From Thermococcales archaeon 44_46 (lineage in GTDB: Archaea > Methanobacteriota_B > Thermococci > Thermococcales > Thermococcaceae): DNA of 19,731 nucleotides. Positions 1-7,923 of this stretch are shown piece by piece. The DNA is taken from contig LGET01000005.1 in the NCBI GenBank assembly GCA_001507935.1, positions 1 to 19,731 of the forward strand. Reading direction: 5' to 3'. How positions within the stretch are numbered: position 1 is the first letter of the stretch; each line of letters starts with the position of its first letter. The translations under genes and the position numbers were made by a program. Below the pieces are notes generated by a model that was given only the letters and a program-made list of their open reading frames with translations, was not told where the DNA came from and ran no database searches.

Positions 1-2112
1 CTTGATCCCGAGAAATCAAGACCGGAATGGATGGTCTTGACAGTTCTGCCCGTTCCTCCAGTTAATGTGAGGCCGTCAATTACCCTTGAAAGCGGTATAA
101 GAGCTGAAGATGACCTAACGCACAAGCTTGTTGACATAATAAGAATTAACGCTCGTTTGAAACAAAACATAGAAGCTGGAGCTCCGCAACTCATTATCGA
201 AGACCTATGGGATCTCCTTCAATATCACGTGACCACATACTTTGACAATGAAACTTCCGGAATTCCACCTGCAAAGCACAAGAGCGGAAGACCACTCAAG
301 ACGCTCGCTCAAAGACTTAAGGGTAAAGAGGGAAGATTCAGGAAGAACCTTAGCGGTAAGCGTGTTAACTTCTCTGCAAGAACTGTTATCAGCCCAGACC
401 CAATGATAAGTATAAACGAAGTTGGCGTGCCAATGGTCGTTGCGATGGAGCTCACCGTCCCAGAAAAGGTAACCGAGTTCAACATTGAAAAGCTGAAAAA
501 GATGGTTCTCAACGGCCCTGAGAAGTACCCAGGAGCTAACTATGTGCTAGACCCGCAGGGAAGAAGAATCCGCCTTATGGAAAGCAATAGAGAAACAATA
601 GCCAAGATGCTTGATATTGGATGGACAGTTGAGAGGCACCTTCTCGATGGAGATATAGTTCTCTTCAACAGACAGCCCTCCCTTCACAGAATGAGTATTA
701 TGGCTCACAGAGTTAGAGTAATGCCCTACAGGACGTTTAGACTTAACCTTGCAGTCTGTCCTCCCTATAACGCTGATTTCGATGGAGACGAGATGAACCT
801 CCACGTCCCACAAACGGAAGAGGCACAGGCTGAGGCTAAGATCCTTATGGAAGTACAAAATCATATTCTCTCCCCAAGATACGGAGGACCAATAATAGGT
901 GGAATTCAAGATCACATATCCGGTGGCTATCTGCTGACAAGAGAAGGGGCATACTTCACGAAATACGAAGTTGAGCAGATGTTGATGTTTGCAGGTGTTG
1001 ATGTGAAGGAGCTTCCAAAACCAGATAAGGTAGAAAACGGCGTTGAGTACTGGAGTGGAAAGACTATATTCTCCCTCTTATTGCCGGATGACCTAACAAT
1101 CTGGTACCGCAACAAGCTTTGTGACGATCCATCTCAATGTGAACCCATTGAAAAGCTCATTGAAGAGAAGCTGGTGCCCAGTGAAGAAGAGATTAGAGAG
1201 GTTGCCACAGATGGCTTTGTTTACATCCGCAATGGAAAACTGCTGAGCGGTGCAATAGACAAGAAAGCTTATGGTAGAGAGGACGGAAGAATCCTTGACA
1301 TTATAGTCAGAGAGTACGGTGTTGAGAGGGCTAGGCAGTTCTTGGACCAGGTTACAAAGCTTGCGATATGGGTCATTACTCACAAAGGATTCACAACCGG
1401 AATAGATGACGAAGACCTTCCCGATGAGGCGAAAGCAAGAATTAGAGAGATAATAATGGAGGCAGAGGACAAGGTTCAAAGGCTAATAGAGGCATACAAG
1501 AACGGTGAACTTGAACCATTGCCCGGTAAAACCCTCGAAGAGACCCTTGAGAGCAAGATAATGGCCGTGTTGTCAGAGGCCAGAGATAACGCGGGTAAAG
1601 TTGCTGAGAAGTATCTGGGTATGAACAACCATACCGTTATAATGGCCAAAACTGGAGCAAGAGGTAAGATCCTCAACATCACCCAGATGGCCGCTATGCT
1701 TGGACAGCAGTCGATTAGAGGTAAGAGACTCTACAGAGGTTACAGAAACAGAGTGTTGAGTCACTTTAAACCTGGAGACCTCGGGGCAAGGGCAAGAGGT
1801 TTTGTCGTCAACTCCTACAAGAGTGGATTGACTCCGCAGGAGTACTTCTTCCACGCAATGGGTGGTAGAGAAGGTCTTGTCGATACAGCCGTTAGAACAG
1901 CCCAGAGCGGTTACATGCAACGTAGATTAATAAACGCCCTCCAGGATCTCAAGGTAGACTACGACGGAACAGTAAGAGACCCAACTGGAATTATAGTGCA
2001 GTTCCGCTACGGTGAGGACGGAGTAGACCCAATGAAGAGCTGGGGCGGAAAAACAGTAGACGTTGATAGAGTGATAATGAGGACTTTAATAAAGCTCAGG
2101 GAAAAGGGGTGA
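1..2112 (+). CDS. rpoA1: DNA-directed RNA polymerase subunit A' (5' end outside window)
   Basis: This is the larger half of the archaeal RNA polymerase largest subunit, which forms one side of the active-site cleft. The reading frame is open from base 1, so the N-terminal part (including the zinc-binding clamp head) lies outside the window; about 703 residues are visible. The metal-binding signature NADFDGD, with the three Asp residues that hold the catalytic magnesium, is encoded at 769-789, preceded by the conserved RQPSLHRMS segment. The frame ends at the normal A'/A'' split, and rpoA2 starts 6 nt downstream. The gene is the upstream member of a transcription/translation operon and is transcribed from a promoter outside the window. 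No intein insertion is visible. Identification is essentially certain. Confidence 0.98.
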   Translation, partial: LDPEKSRPEWMVLTVLPVPPVNVRPSITLESGIRAEDDLTHKLVDIIRINARLKQNIEAGAPQLIIEDLWDLLQYHVTTYFDNETSGIPPAKHKSGRPLKTLAQRLKGKEGRFRKNLSGKRVNFSARTVISPDPMISINEVGVPMVVAMELTVPEKVTEFNIEKLKKMVLNGPEKYPGANYVLDPQGRRIRLMESNRETIAKMLDIGWTVERHLLDGDIVLFNRQPSLHRMSIMAHRVRVMPYRTFRLNLAVCPPYNADFDGDEMNLHVPQTEEAQAEAKILMEVQNHILSPRYGGPIIGGIQDHISGGYLLTREGAYFTKYEVEQMLMFAGVDVKELPKPDKVENGVEYWSGKTIFSLLLPDDLTIWYRNKLCDDPSQCEPIEKLIEEKLVPSEEEIREVATDGFVYIRNGKLLSGAIDKKAYGREDGRILDIIVREYGVERARQFLDQVTKLAIWVITHKGFTTGIDDEDLPDEAKARIREIIMEAEDKVQRLIEAYKNGELEPLPGKTLEETLESKIMAVLSEARDNAGKVAEKYLGMNNHTVIMAKTGARGKILNITQMAAMLGQQSIRGKRLYRGYRNRVLSHFKPGDLGARARGFVVNSYKSGLTPQEYFFHAMGGREGLVDTAVRTAQSGYMQRRLINALQDLKVDYDGTVRDPTGIIVQFRYGEDGVDPMKSWGGKTVDVDRVIMRTLIKLREKG

Positions 2113-2118
2113 GATGTT

Positions 2119-3306
2119 ATGGTCTCAAGCTCAACTATTAAAAAGCTTGTAGAGAGCAAAGCCTCCCAGTTGCCAGAGAGAGTTAGAGAGGAGCTTTTGG
2201 AGAAGCTCCTCGCTTACAACGAAAAGTACAAGTTGCAGAAGGCAGAAGTGGAGGCAATAATTGATGAGGTCGTTAAGGAATACGAAAAAGCCCTAATAGA
2301 ACCTGGAGAGGCCGTTGGAACAGTTACCGCACAGTCAATTGGAGAGCCATCTACACAGATGACCCTTAACACCTTCCACTATGCGGGTGTTGCTGAAATT
2401 AACGTTACCCTCGGTCTTCCAAGAATCATTGAGATTGTCGATGCAAGAAAGAACCCCTCAACTCCAATTATGACCGTTTACCTTGATGAAGAACACAGAT
2501 ATGACCCAGAGAAAGCTCGTGAAGTTGCGAGAAGAATTGAAGGAACCACCCTTGAGAATCTTGCCAGAAGTATGACGCTTGATGTACTTAATATGGAATT
2601 TGTAGTTGATATTGACCCAGAACGCCTTGAGAAAAGCGGTTTAACAATGGAGAAGATCCAAGCAAAGCTTGAACGCTCATTCAAGGCCGCAGAAATCGAA
2701 ATTGATGGGTATACAGTGATAATCAGATTGAAAAAAGCTAAAAATGTTTCAACATTAAGAAGGCTCGCCGATAAAGTTAAAAAGCATCGCTTGAAAGGAC
2801 TCTCAGGCGTAGGAAAAACAATTATCAGAAAAGAGGGCGATGAATACGTCATCTATACAGAGGGCTCAAACTTCAAACAGGTACTCAAAGTTCCTGGCGT
2901 TGACCCGACGAGGACAAGGACAAACAACATCCACGAAATAGCAGAAGTACTTGGCATTGAAGCGGCAAGAAATGCCATTATCGAAGAAATAACAAGAACG
3001 ATGCAAGAGCAGGGTCTTGAGGTTGATGTTAGACACATCATGCTCGTCGCCGATATGATGACCCTCGATGGTATTGTGAGACCCATTGGAAGACATGGTG
3101 TGGTTGGTACAAAGGCAAGTGTGCTCGCTAGAGCTGCATTCGAGATTACCGTTCAACACTTACTTCAAGCTGCCGAAAGGGGAGAAGTTGACCCCCTCAA
3201 CGGTGTGGTTGAAAACGTGTTAATTGGCCAACCCGTTCCGGTTGGAACGGGAATCGTTAAACTGGCAATGAAGTTACCGATTAAAAAACCCATAGAAGAA
3301 GAGTAA
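2119..3306 (+). CDS. rpoA2: DNA-directed RNA polymerase subunit A''
   Basis: This is the C-terminal portion of the RNA polymerase largest subunit, which is a separate polypeptide in archaea. The 395-residue product has the usual family length. Around residues 62-110 it carries the trigger-loop region (GEAVGTVTAQSIGEPSTQMT and the following NTFHYAG), which closes over the incoming nucleotide. The C-terminal part has the conserved MTLDGIVRPIGRHG stretch of the jaw/cleft region. The start ATG lies 6 nt after the rpoA1 stop, and the AGGGGTGA that overlaps that stop serves as its ribosome binding site, so the two halves are translationally coupled. No intein is present. rpl30e follows after 13 nt. 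Confidence 0.98.
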   Translation: MVSSSTIKKLVESKASQLPERVREELLEKLLAYNEKYKLQKAEVEAIIDEVVKEYEKALIEPGEAVGTVTAQSIGEPSTQMTLNTFHYAGVAEINVTLGLPRIIEIVDARKNPSTPIMTVYLDEEHRYDPEKAREVARRIEGTTLENLARSMTLDVLNMEFVVDIDPERLEKSGLTMEKIQAKLERSFKAAEIEIDGYTVIIRLKKAKNVSTLRRLADKVKKHRLKGLSGVGKTIIRKEGDEYVIYTEGSNFKQVLKVPGVDPTRTRTNNIHEIAEVLGIEAARNAIIEEITRTMQEQGLEVDVRHIMLVADMMTLDGIVRPIGRHGVVGTKASVLARAAFEITVQHLLQAAERGEVDPLNGVVENVLIGQPVPVGTGIVKLAMKLPIKKPIEEE

Positions 3307-3319
3307 GGAGGTGTAGGTA

Positions 3320-3622
3320 ATGGATTTGGCATTTGAGCTTAGAAAAGCCTTTGAGACAGGAAAAGTTGTCATCGGTTCAAATGAAACAGTTAGGCTTGCC
3401 AAGACTGGTGGTGCAAAGCTCATCATTGTTGCTAAAAACGCACCAAAGGAAATCAAGGATGATATTAACTACTACGCAAAGCTCAGCAACATTCCAGTTT
3501 ATGAGTTCGAGGGGACAAGCGTTGAGCTGGGTACAATGCTCGGTAAGCCCTTCGTGATTGCATCCTTGGCAATAGTAGAGCCTGGAGAGAGCAAAATACT
3601 TGCACTTGCTGGAGGTAAGTGA
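3320..3622 (+). CDS. rpl30e: 50S ribosomal protein L30e
   Basis: A 100-residue protein of the L7Ae/L30e/S12e/Gadd45 RNA-binding family, typical for archaeal L30e. The conserved pattern is visible: [10 protein letters not shown] near residue 15, [11 protein letters not shown] near 32, and the LGTMLGKPF helix near 72. The protein binds large-subunit rRNA through a kink-turn type contact. A very strong ribosome binding site, AAGGAGGTG (3305-3313), sits 6 nt before the ATG. The gene lies in the classical archaeal order between rpoA2 and nusA, so it is co-transcribed with RNA polymerase subunits and ribosomal protein genes. Confidence 0.97.
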   Translation: MDLAFELRKAFETGKVVIGSNETVRLAKTGGAKLIIVAKNAPKEIKDDINYYAKLSNIPVYEFEGTSVELGTMLGKPFVIASLAIVEPGESKILALAGGK

Positions 3623-3624
3623 GC

Positions 3625-4062
3625 ATGCCACTCAAGCTAAACACAGACCAGATAAAGTACATTGCACTCTTTGAGAGCTTTACAGGAGCAACAGTGCTCG
3701 ACTGCTTAATTGACTCAGCAAGGAATCGCTTAATATTTGTCATCAAGAAGGGAGAAATGGGTTTGGCATTAGGCAAGAGGGGCAGCAACGTTAAGAGAAT
3801 ACAGGGAATGTTGGGGAAGGACATTGAGCTCATAGAACATTCAGAGGATCCGGAAGAATTCCTCAAGAACATTTATAAAACAATGGGCGTAAGGATTAAA
3901 AAAGTTCACATAACTGAAAAGAAAGATGGGAAAAAAGTTGCCCTCCTTGATGTGACTCAAAGGGATAAGCCCAAGGCGATAGGTAGAGGGGGGCAAAACA
4001 TAAATCTCGTCAAAGAATTAATGGAGAGGCACCACGGGATTGAGGAAGTCGTGGTAATTTGA
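3625..4062 (+). CDS. nusA: Archaeal NusA-like KH-domain transcription factor
   Basis: The 145-residue protein consists of two KH RNA-binding domains and lacks the N-terminal RNA polymerase-binding and S1 domains of bacterial NusA, as is normal in archaea. The first KH loop is [15 protein letters not shown] (about residues 46-60); the second is AIGRGGQNI (about residues 117-125). Family knowledge suggests a role in transcription termination or antitermination, but its archaeal function is poorly defined. I chose ATG 3625 over the in-frame GTG at 3619 because GGAGGT at 3611-3616 is then 8 nt upstream, while the GTG would be only 2 nt away. The gap to rpl30e is 2 nt, so the ribosome binding site lies inside the end of rpl30e. 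Confidence 0.94.
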   Translation: MPLKLNTDQIKYIALFESFTGATVLDCLIDSARNRLIFVIKKGEMGLALGKRGSNVKRIQGMLGKDIELIEHSEDPEEFLKNIYKTMGVRIKKVHITEKKDGKKVALLDVTQRDKPKAIGRGGQNINLVKELMERHHGIEEVVVI

Positions 4063-4072
4063 GGTGATGATC

Positions 4073-4516
4073 ATGGCTGGAAAGAAAGCTCCTTACGGAG
4101 AATTTGCTGGAAGAAAGCTCAAGCTTAAGAGAAAGAAGTTTAGGTGGAGCGACATAACTTACAAAAGAAGAGTACTCAGGCTCAAGGAAAAGAGCGACCC
4201 GCTTGAAGGTGCACCACAGGCGAGAGGAATTGTCCTTGAAAAGATTGCAGTTGAGGCTAAGCAGCCAAACTCAGGTATGAGAAAAGCTGTTAGAGTCCAG
4301 CTCATCAAGAACGGTAAGGTAGTTACAGCGTTCACACCAGGTGACGGTGCTATCAAGCACATTGACGAGCACGATGAAGTTATCATAGAGGGAATTGGTG
4401 GTCCAAAGGGTGGAGCTGTAGGTGACATTCCAGGAATTAGATACAAGGTTGTCATGGTTAACAGAACATCCCTCAAAGAAATAGTTAAGGGTAGAAAAGA
4501 AAAGCCAAGAAGGTGA
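4073..4516 (+). CDS. rps12: 30S ribosomal protein S12
   Basis: A 147-residue archaeal/eukaryotic-type S12 (S23e in eukaryotes), part of the decoding centre of the small subunit. The conserved [13 protein letters not shown] loop and the later [21 protein letters not shown] segment are clear. Four in-frame initiators are available (GTG 4064, ATG 4067, ATG 4073 and an ATA). ATG 4073 ([10 protein letters not shown]) is favoured because GAGGTG at 4061-4066 then lies 6 nt upstream and because the family usually begins this way. The ribosome binding site overlaps the nusA stop codon, which indicates coupled translation. rps7 follows after 5 nt. Confidence 0.97.
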   Translation: MAGKKAPYGEFAGRKLKLKRKKFRWSDITYKRRVLRLKEKSDPLEGAPQARGIVLEKIAVEAKQPNSGMRKAVRVQLIKNGKVVTAFTPGDGAIKHIDEHDEVIIEGIGGPKGGAVGDIPGIRYKVVMVNRTSLKEIVKGRKEKPRR

Positions 4517-4521
4517 TGCTC

Positions 4522-5169
4522 ATGGCTAAACCATTGGAAGAGAGATTTTTTGTCCCAAAAGACCTTAAGGTTTTCGGAAGATGGAGCGTTGAGGATGTAG
4601 TAGTTGAGGATCCATCACTCAGACCTTATATTAACCTTGAACCAAGAATTCTCCCACACAACCACGGAAGGCACGCTAAGAAGCAGTTCGGTAAGGCCAA
4701 TGTCCATGTGGTTGAGAGACTTATAAACAAAGTCATGAGAAGCGGTGCTTCAAGCTACAAAGTAGGCGGCCACTTCATGAGGAGAGAACACCGCTCATTA
4801 ATGAGCAAGAAAGTTAAAGCTTATGAGGTTGTAAAAGAGGCCTTTAAGATCATTGAGCAGAGGACAAAGCAGAACCCAATCCAGGTTCTTGTTAAGGCAA
4901 TTGAGAACTCTGCCCCAAGGGAAGACACCACAAACGTCATGTTCGGTGGAGTTAGGTACCATATCGCAGTTGATATCTCCCCACTGAGAAGACTTGACGT
5001 TGCTTTGAGAAACATTGCCCTTGGTGCATCAGCAAAGTGCTACCGCAACAAGACAAGCTATGCCGAAGCTTTGGCTGAAGAAATTATCGCAGCAGCAAAC
5101 AAGGATACAAAGAGCTTCGCATACAGCAAGAAGGAAGAAATCGAGAGGATTGCACAGTCCTCAAGGTGA
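4522..5169 (+). CDS. rps7: 30S ribosomal protein S7
   Basis: A 215-residue archaeal S7, the primary assembly protein of the small-subunit head. Diagnostic segments include [20 protein letters not shown], the internal [12 protein letters not shown], and [20 protein letters not shown], where a bacterial S7 has VGGATYQVPVEV. ATG 4522 was chosen because AAGGTG at 4510-4515 is 6 nt upstream; the in-frame GTG 4513 and ATG 4516 sit on or inside that site. This is the last gene of the operon. The EF-1alpha (tuf) and rps10 genes that follow rps7 in many archaea are not here. A T-rich region follows immediately, and the next gene is convergent. Confidence 0.97.
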   Translation: MAKPLEERFFVPKDLKVFGRWSVEDVVVEDPSLRPYINLEPRILPHNHGRHAKKQFGKANVHVVERLINKVMRSGASSYKVGGHFMRREHRSLMSKKVKAYEVVKEAFKIIEQRTKQNPIQVLVKAIENSAPREDTTNVMFGGVRYHIAVDISPLRRLDVALRNIALGASAKCYRNKTSYAEALAEEIIAAANKDTKSFAYSKKEEIERIAQSSR

Positions 5170-5170
5170 G

Positions 5171-5188
5171 CTCTTTTATTTCTTTTCC
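5171..5188 (+). terminator. T-rich transcription terminator after rps7
   Basis: A pyrimidine-rich stretch with T runs (CTCTTTTATTTCTTTTCC) starts 2 nt after the rps7 stop and precedes a convergent gene. Oligo-T tracts on the non-template strand are the known intrinsic termination signal of Thermococcales RNA polymerase. No hairpin is needed and none is seen. Confidence 0.6.
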
Positions 5189-5220
5189 ACTTTCGGTTTA
5201 TCATTAATTCTAACAGCTGG

Positions 5221-6342
5221 TTATCGAATTAGGCTTTTTCCCACCATGTCTTCGGGTTTTTCTATCCCAAAGAACTTCAATATGGTGGGGGCTATATCGT
5301 AAAGGCTAGCGTTTTCAGTATTTACATTTTCAAACCCCCACAAAATCAGCGGAACTTTCATTACTGGCTCGTTCATCGAGCCGTGCATACCCCTTGTCCA
5401 GTAGCTCGTTCCCTTAATTCCATTGCAAAGCCTGTGAGAGCAGAACCAGTACCCTTCCTTGGCGGAGACTATGAGCTCCCCGCTGTTTGGAGTGTTCAGA
5501 TGGGGCAGATCATCCCTGGAAAAGACGTATTTAACTCCCGGGGCTCGTTTTAACAGCGGATACGCCTCCTCTGCTTCTTTTGGGTCTTTTAGATAAACGT
5601 GCACTCCCCCTCCGGATGAGACCCTCAGCGTTTCAATGCCGTGTTTTTTAAGGTAATTCCTCAGGTTTACCCACGTGTGGACTTTTTCCTGTCCATGGTC
5701 TGCAAAGATTATAAATGCGTATTCATCCCTGAGCCTCTCCCACAAAACGTTTAATGCTGTATCCACGGTTTCAACAGCTTTCATGGCTTCATCGCTTAGG
5801 GGCCCGTAATCGTGTTGCATACCATCAATCGAGCAGAAGTGAACCAAGAGCAAATCCGGTTTGCACTCTTCATAGAGGTAAAGGGCAGAATTTAAAACCC
5901 ATTTATCTTTTCTCCAGTCTCTTCCGTGTTCCCTATAGAGGTTATCGTCGCTGAAAAACGGGGGAAATATTCTAACGTGGGTACCGCTGAAGGGAGGCAT
6001 TGTATAGCCGCTAACAGAGGCACTCCTTATTCCCTTCTCCCGAAGGATGTCGACTATCGTTTTTGCCTTTATGACTTTATGGGGGTTAAAAGCGACTTCA
6101 TACTCGTAAAAATTCACCTTTCTGTCGGCTATTCTATCATAGTAGCCGTTTTCTACAACACCGTGAACCCTTGGCGGAACCCCCGTCATAACGCTTGTGT
6201 GGACTAAATCCGTGAGTGTGGGAAATATTGAGTCGACCGTTATGGAGAACCCTCCTTCCGCTAGCTCACTTAAGAAGGGCATGTGCTCTAAATTGTAAAC
6301 TCCGCTACCGTCGAGGCTTATGAGGGCGAGTTTTTTTCTCAT
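5221..6342 (-). CDS. Alkaline phosphatase superfamily phosphodiesterase/nucleotide pyrophosphatase
   Basis: A 373-residue soluble protein of the type I phosphodiesterase/nucleotide pyrophosphatase family within the alkaline phosphatase superfamily. The two-metal site can be read directly: D11 in LISLDGSG, the probable nucleophile T44 in FPTLT, D173 and H177 in SIDGMQHDYG, D215-H216 in FADHGQE, and H320 in GMHGSMNEP. All expected ligands are present, so an active metal-dependent hydrolase of phosphodiester or phosphomonoester bonds is likely; the substrate cannot be told. There is no signal peptide, so it is probably cytoplasmic, unlike many relatives. It is transcribed alone from a promoter about 25 nt upstream and converges on rps7 with a 51-nt gap. 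A phosphoglycerate-mutase-like or sulfatase-like activity is less likely from the FPTLT context. Confidence 0.85.
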   Translation of the reverse strand: MRKKLALISLDGSGVYNLEHMPFLSELAEGGFSITVDSIFPTLTDLVHTSVMTGVPPRVHGVVENGYYDRIADRKVNFYEYEVAFNPHKVIKAKTIVDILREKGIRSASVSGYTMPPFSGTHVRIFPPFFSDDNLYREHGRDWRKDKWVLNSALYLYEECKPDLLLVHFCSIDGMQHDYGPLSDEAMKAVETVDTALNVLWERLRDEYAFIIFADHGQEKVHTWVNLRNYLKKHGIETLRVSSGGGVHVYLKDPKEAEEAYPLLKRAPGVKYVFSRDDLPHLNTPNSGELIVSAKEGYWFCSHRLCNGIKGTSYWTRGMHGSMNEPVMKVPLILWGFENVNTENASLYDIAPTILKFFGIEKPEDMVGKSLIR

Positions 6343-6364
6343 AAATTATCCTAAGAAAAGCTGG

Positions 6365-6379
6365 TTAAAAAGTTTAAGC
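6365..6379 (-). promoter_or_regulatory. Promoter of the phosphodiesterase gene
   Basis: Read on the minus strand this is GCTTAAACTTTTTAA, a TATA-like element. Its centre lies about 28 nt before the ATG at 6342, which predicts a nearly leaderless mRNA. No clear BRE precedes it, so support is moderate. Confidence 0.45.
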
Positions 6380-6395
6380 TTTGGGAGTTTTGATA

Positions 6396-7631
6396 TTAAA
6401 ATGTCCTTTGATAGTTGAGGTAATAGTCGAGTGTTCTCTGCTTTCTCATCCTCAGAATCCAGCTTTTTTCTAGATATTTCTCAAGCTTTAGCTCAAGGAG
6501 TTTTCTGAGTTCATTGAAGGCTTCTTGGAGTGTGTTAAATTTTCCTACCTGATTCTCCATGGCTTTCTTTACCCCCACCCTTATCTGCCACACACCTACG
6601 GGAGCGTAGTACTTTGGAGTTACTTCTCTGAACACTATTATTCTTGCCTGCCTCCTTCTTCTCCTGAGGCTTTCAAGAACGCTCAAACGGGCGGCATAAT
6701 ACGCCCCCGTGGTCTCTTCAGCGTACCCCTTAATCCCGTGAAAGTCCTCATAGTCGTGGATTACTTCAGGCTCGTCACTTCCAAACAAAGAGCCTTTGAG
6801 CCAGACCTCCAAAAGTTCAAATGCGTAAGTTTCGGGCATTAAAAGCACGGCATATCTGTTGCCGAGGAATTCGTAAAAGTAGAGCTCAAATTCGTTTATA
6901 GGCTCATAATGCAGGATTTCTTTTCTCAGCTTTTTCCCTATTGTATCCTGCACAGCTGTGATGCTCCATCTTGTTGGAACGAGCTTTCTGTTAATGCCCA
7001 AAAGTCCTGCAGAGAGGAGTCTTATTATGTAGTACTCATCAAAGCCCCAGTTGTAGAGTCTCATTATTGCTTGCTCGGCTTTCAGCTCATCCCCCACAAC
7101 GTAATCGGTTTTCCTCGGTATTTTTGGATTATCTGTGAGCTCGAAGTCGAGAAGTTCTGCCTTTGGCCCTATGGGCGGGGCAAATTCACTTGGAAGGACT
7201 TTTAAAATCGGCTTTCTCTTGAGAAGGATTTCGCTGTCCACAGGCTTTATCGACATTGCCAGCTCCTGAACTTCTTCAAGAATTCTTCCGCTCTTTCTCA
7301 CGTTAATATCGGCCTGCATTTCCCCCATAACCAGAAGGGAGCGGTAGTAGAGGATATCCCTTATTGTTTTGTTCTCCCACTTTAGGGGACTGTCGAGATG
7401 GGAGGTGTTCCCCTCTATCGGGGGAACGAGGGGCCCGATGCGGACTTTTGGATAGCCGTATTCACCAACGAATATGCTTGGAGGGGAGGAACCAAAAATC
7501 TCTCTGCGGTTTATCTTTTGCTCAACAGTCCTCACTACCCTAAAGCGTTCGAGAATCGGGCAAGTAGGCCTTCCACAGAGGAGTTTCCTTCCTTTGCACA
7601 GAGCACACAGCTTTGAGTTAAAGAGCTCCAT
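6396..7631 (-). CDS. Nre-family archaeal DNA repair protein
   Basis: A 411-residue member of the archaea-specific Nre family (formerly DUF650/DUF651, COG1602). The N-terminus has a four-cysteine metal-binding motif, C9-x2-C12-x6-C19-x4-C24 (KLCALCKGRKLLCGRPTCP). The extreme C-terminus carries a candidate PCNA-interacting peptide, QRTLDYYL (residues 398-405), matching the QxxLxx-aromatic pattern. The Haloferax NreA homologue works in repair of mitomycin-C damage with UvrABC and depends on PCNA; a similar role here is inferred. I chose ATG 7631 because a TATA element centred about 27 nt upstream predicts a leaderless transcript starting there. An in-frame ATG at 7709 would run across the tRNA-Ser promoter and add 26 residues that do not look like the family. 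Confidence 0.87.
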   Translation of the reverse strand: MELFNSKLCALCKGRKLLCGRPTCPILERFRVVRTVEQKINRREIFGSSPPSIFVGEYGYPKVRIGPLVPPIEGNTSHLDSPLKWENKTIRDILYYRSLLVMGEMQADINVRKSGRILEEVQELAMSIKPVDSEILLKRKPILKVLPSEFAPPIGPKAELLDFELTDNPKIPRKTDYVVGDELKAEQAIMRLYNWGFDEYYIIRLLSAGLLGINRKLVPTRWSITAVQDTIGKKLRKEILHYEPINEFELYFYEFLGNRYAVLLMPETYAFELLEVWLKGSLFGSDEPEVIHDYEDFHGIKGYAEETTGAYYAARLSVLESLRRRRRQARIIVFREVTPKYYAPVGVWQIRVGVKKAMENQVGKFNTLQEAFNELRKLLELKLEKYLEKSWILRMRKQRTLDYYLNYQRTF

Positions 7632-7652
7632 CAGCTTTAAATGTACCGAGGG

Positions 7653-7664
7653 GGTATTTATACC
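7653..7664 (-). promoter_or_regulatory. Promoter of the Nre gene
   Basis: On the minus strand this reads GGTATAAATACC, a good TATA element centred about 27 nt before ATG 7631. That spacing puts the transcription start at or within a few bases of the ATG, and there is no ribosome binding site, so leaderless translation is inferred. Confidence 0.6.
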
Positions 7665-7685
7665 TATCTTCAATGTTGCCGTTTG

Positions 7686-7700
7686 CGAAAACTTTAAATA
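7686..7700 (+). promoter_or_regulatory. Promoter of the tRNA-Ser/tRNA-Cys pair
   Basis: CGAAAACTTTAAATA is a near-ideal Thermococcales BRE plus TATA box. Transcription should begin about 25 nt downstream of the box centre, near 7722, about 17 nt ahead of the mature tRNA-Ser 5' end. tRNA-Cys, only 23 nt downstream of tRNA-Ser, is probably on the same precursor. Confidence 0.75.
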
Positions 7701-7738
7701 CCCTCCCAAACTCCTTAATGTTGGTTAATGTAGGACGT

Positions 7739-7825
7739 GCCGCGGTAGCCTAGCCTGGTATGGCGCCGGCCTGCTAAGCCGGTGGGCGCAGTCCCTCCGG
7801 GGTTCAAATCCCCGCCGCGGCGCCA
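7739..7825 (+). tRNA. tRNA-Ser (anticodon GCT)
   Basis: The cloverleaf can be folded by eye. Acceptor stem GCCGCGG (7739-7745) pairs with CCGCGGC (7815-7821). The anticodon stem CCGGC/GCCGG encloses loop CTGCTAA with anticodon GCT at 7773-7775. A long 15-nt variable arm (7783-7797) marks a class II tRNA as expected for serine. The T arm is CGGGG-TTCAAAT-CCCCG. Discriminator G and CCA (7823-7825) are encoded. No intron is present. It decodes AGC and AGU. Confidence 0.97.
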
Positions 7826-7848
7826 AAATATATTCTTCGGGAAAAAAT

Positions 7849-7923
7849 GCCGGGATAGCCTAGAGGTGAGGCGGCGGACTGCAGATCCGCTTTACGGGGG
7901 TTCAAATCCCCCTCCCGGCTCCA
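7849..7923 (+). tRNA. tRNA-Cys (anticodon GCA)
   Basis: Acceptor stem GCCGGGA (7849-7855) pairs with TCCCGGC (7913-7919). The anticodon stem GCGGA/TCCGC encloses CTGCAGA with anticodon GCA at 7881-7883. The T loop is TTCAAAT. The discriminator base is T (U73), a known cysteine identity element. CCA is encoded at 7921-7923 and directly abuts the stop codon of the convergent gene at 7924. No intron. Confidence 0.97.

Noticed and set aside
547..915. Long antisense frames inside rpoA1, rpoA2, ftsY and the amidohydrolase
   Set aside because: They lack ribosome binding sites and promoters, have low-complexity or improbable composition, and lie opposite clearly conserved coding sequence.
1..3306. 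Possible intein insertion in rpoA1 or rpoA2
   Set aside because: Both proteins are continuous across the conserved active-site motifs with normal family length; no splicing motifs or endonuclease domain occur in the visible part.
3333..3557. Alternative plus-strand frame overlapping rpl30e
   Set aside because: It is a shifted reading of L30e without its own ribosome binding site; the L30e frame has a consensus site and full family match.
7632..7709. 26-residue N-terminal extension of the Nre protein
   Set aside because: It would place the start upstream of the likely TATA box and into the tRNA-Ser promoter; the zinc motif sits at the N-terminus from ATG 7631 as in the family.
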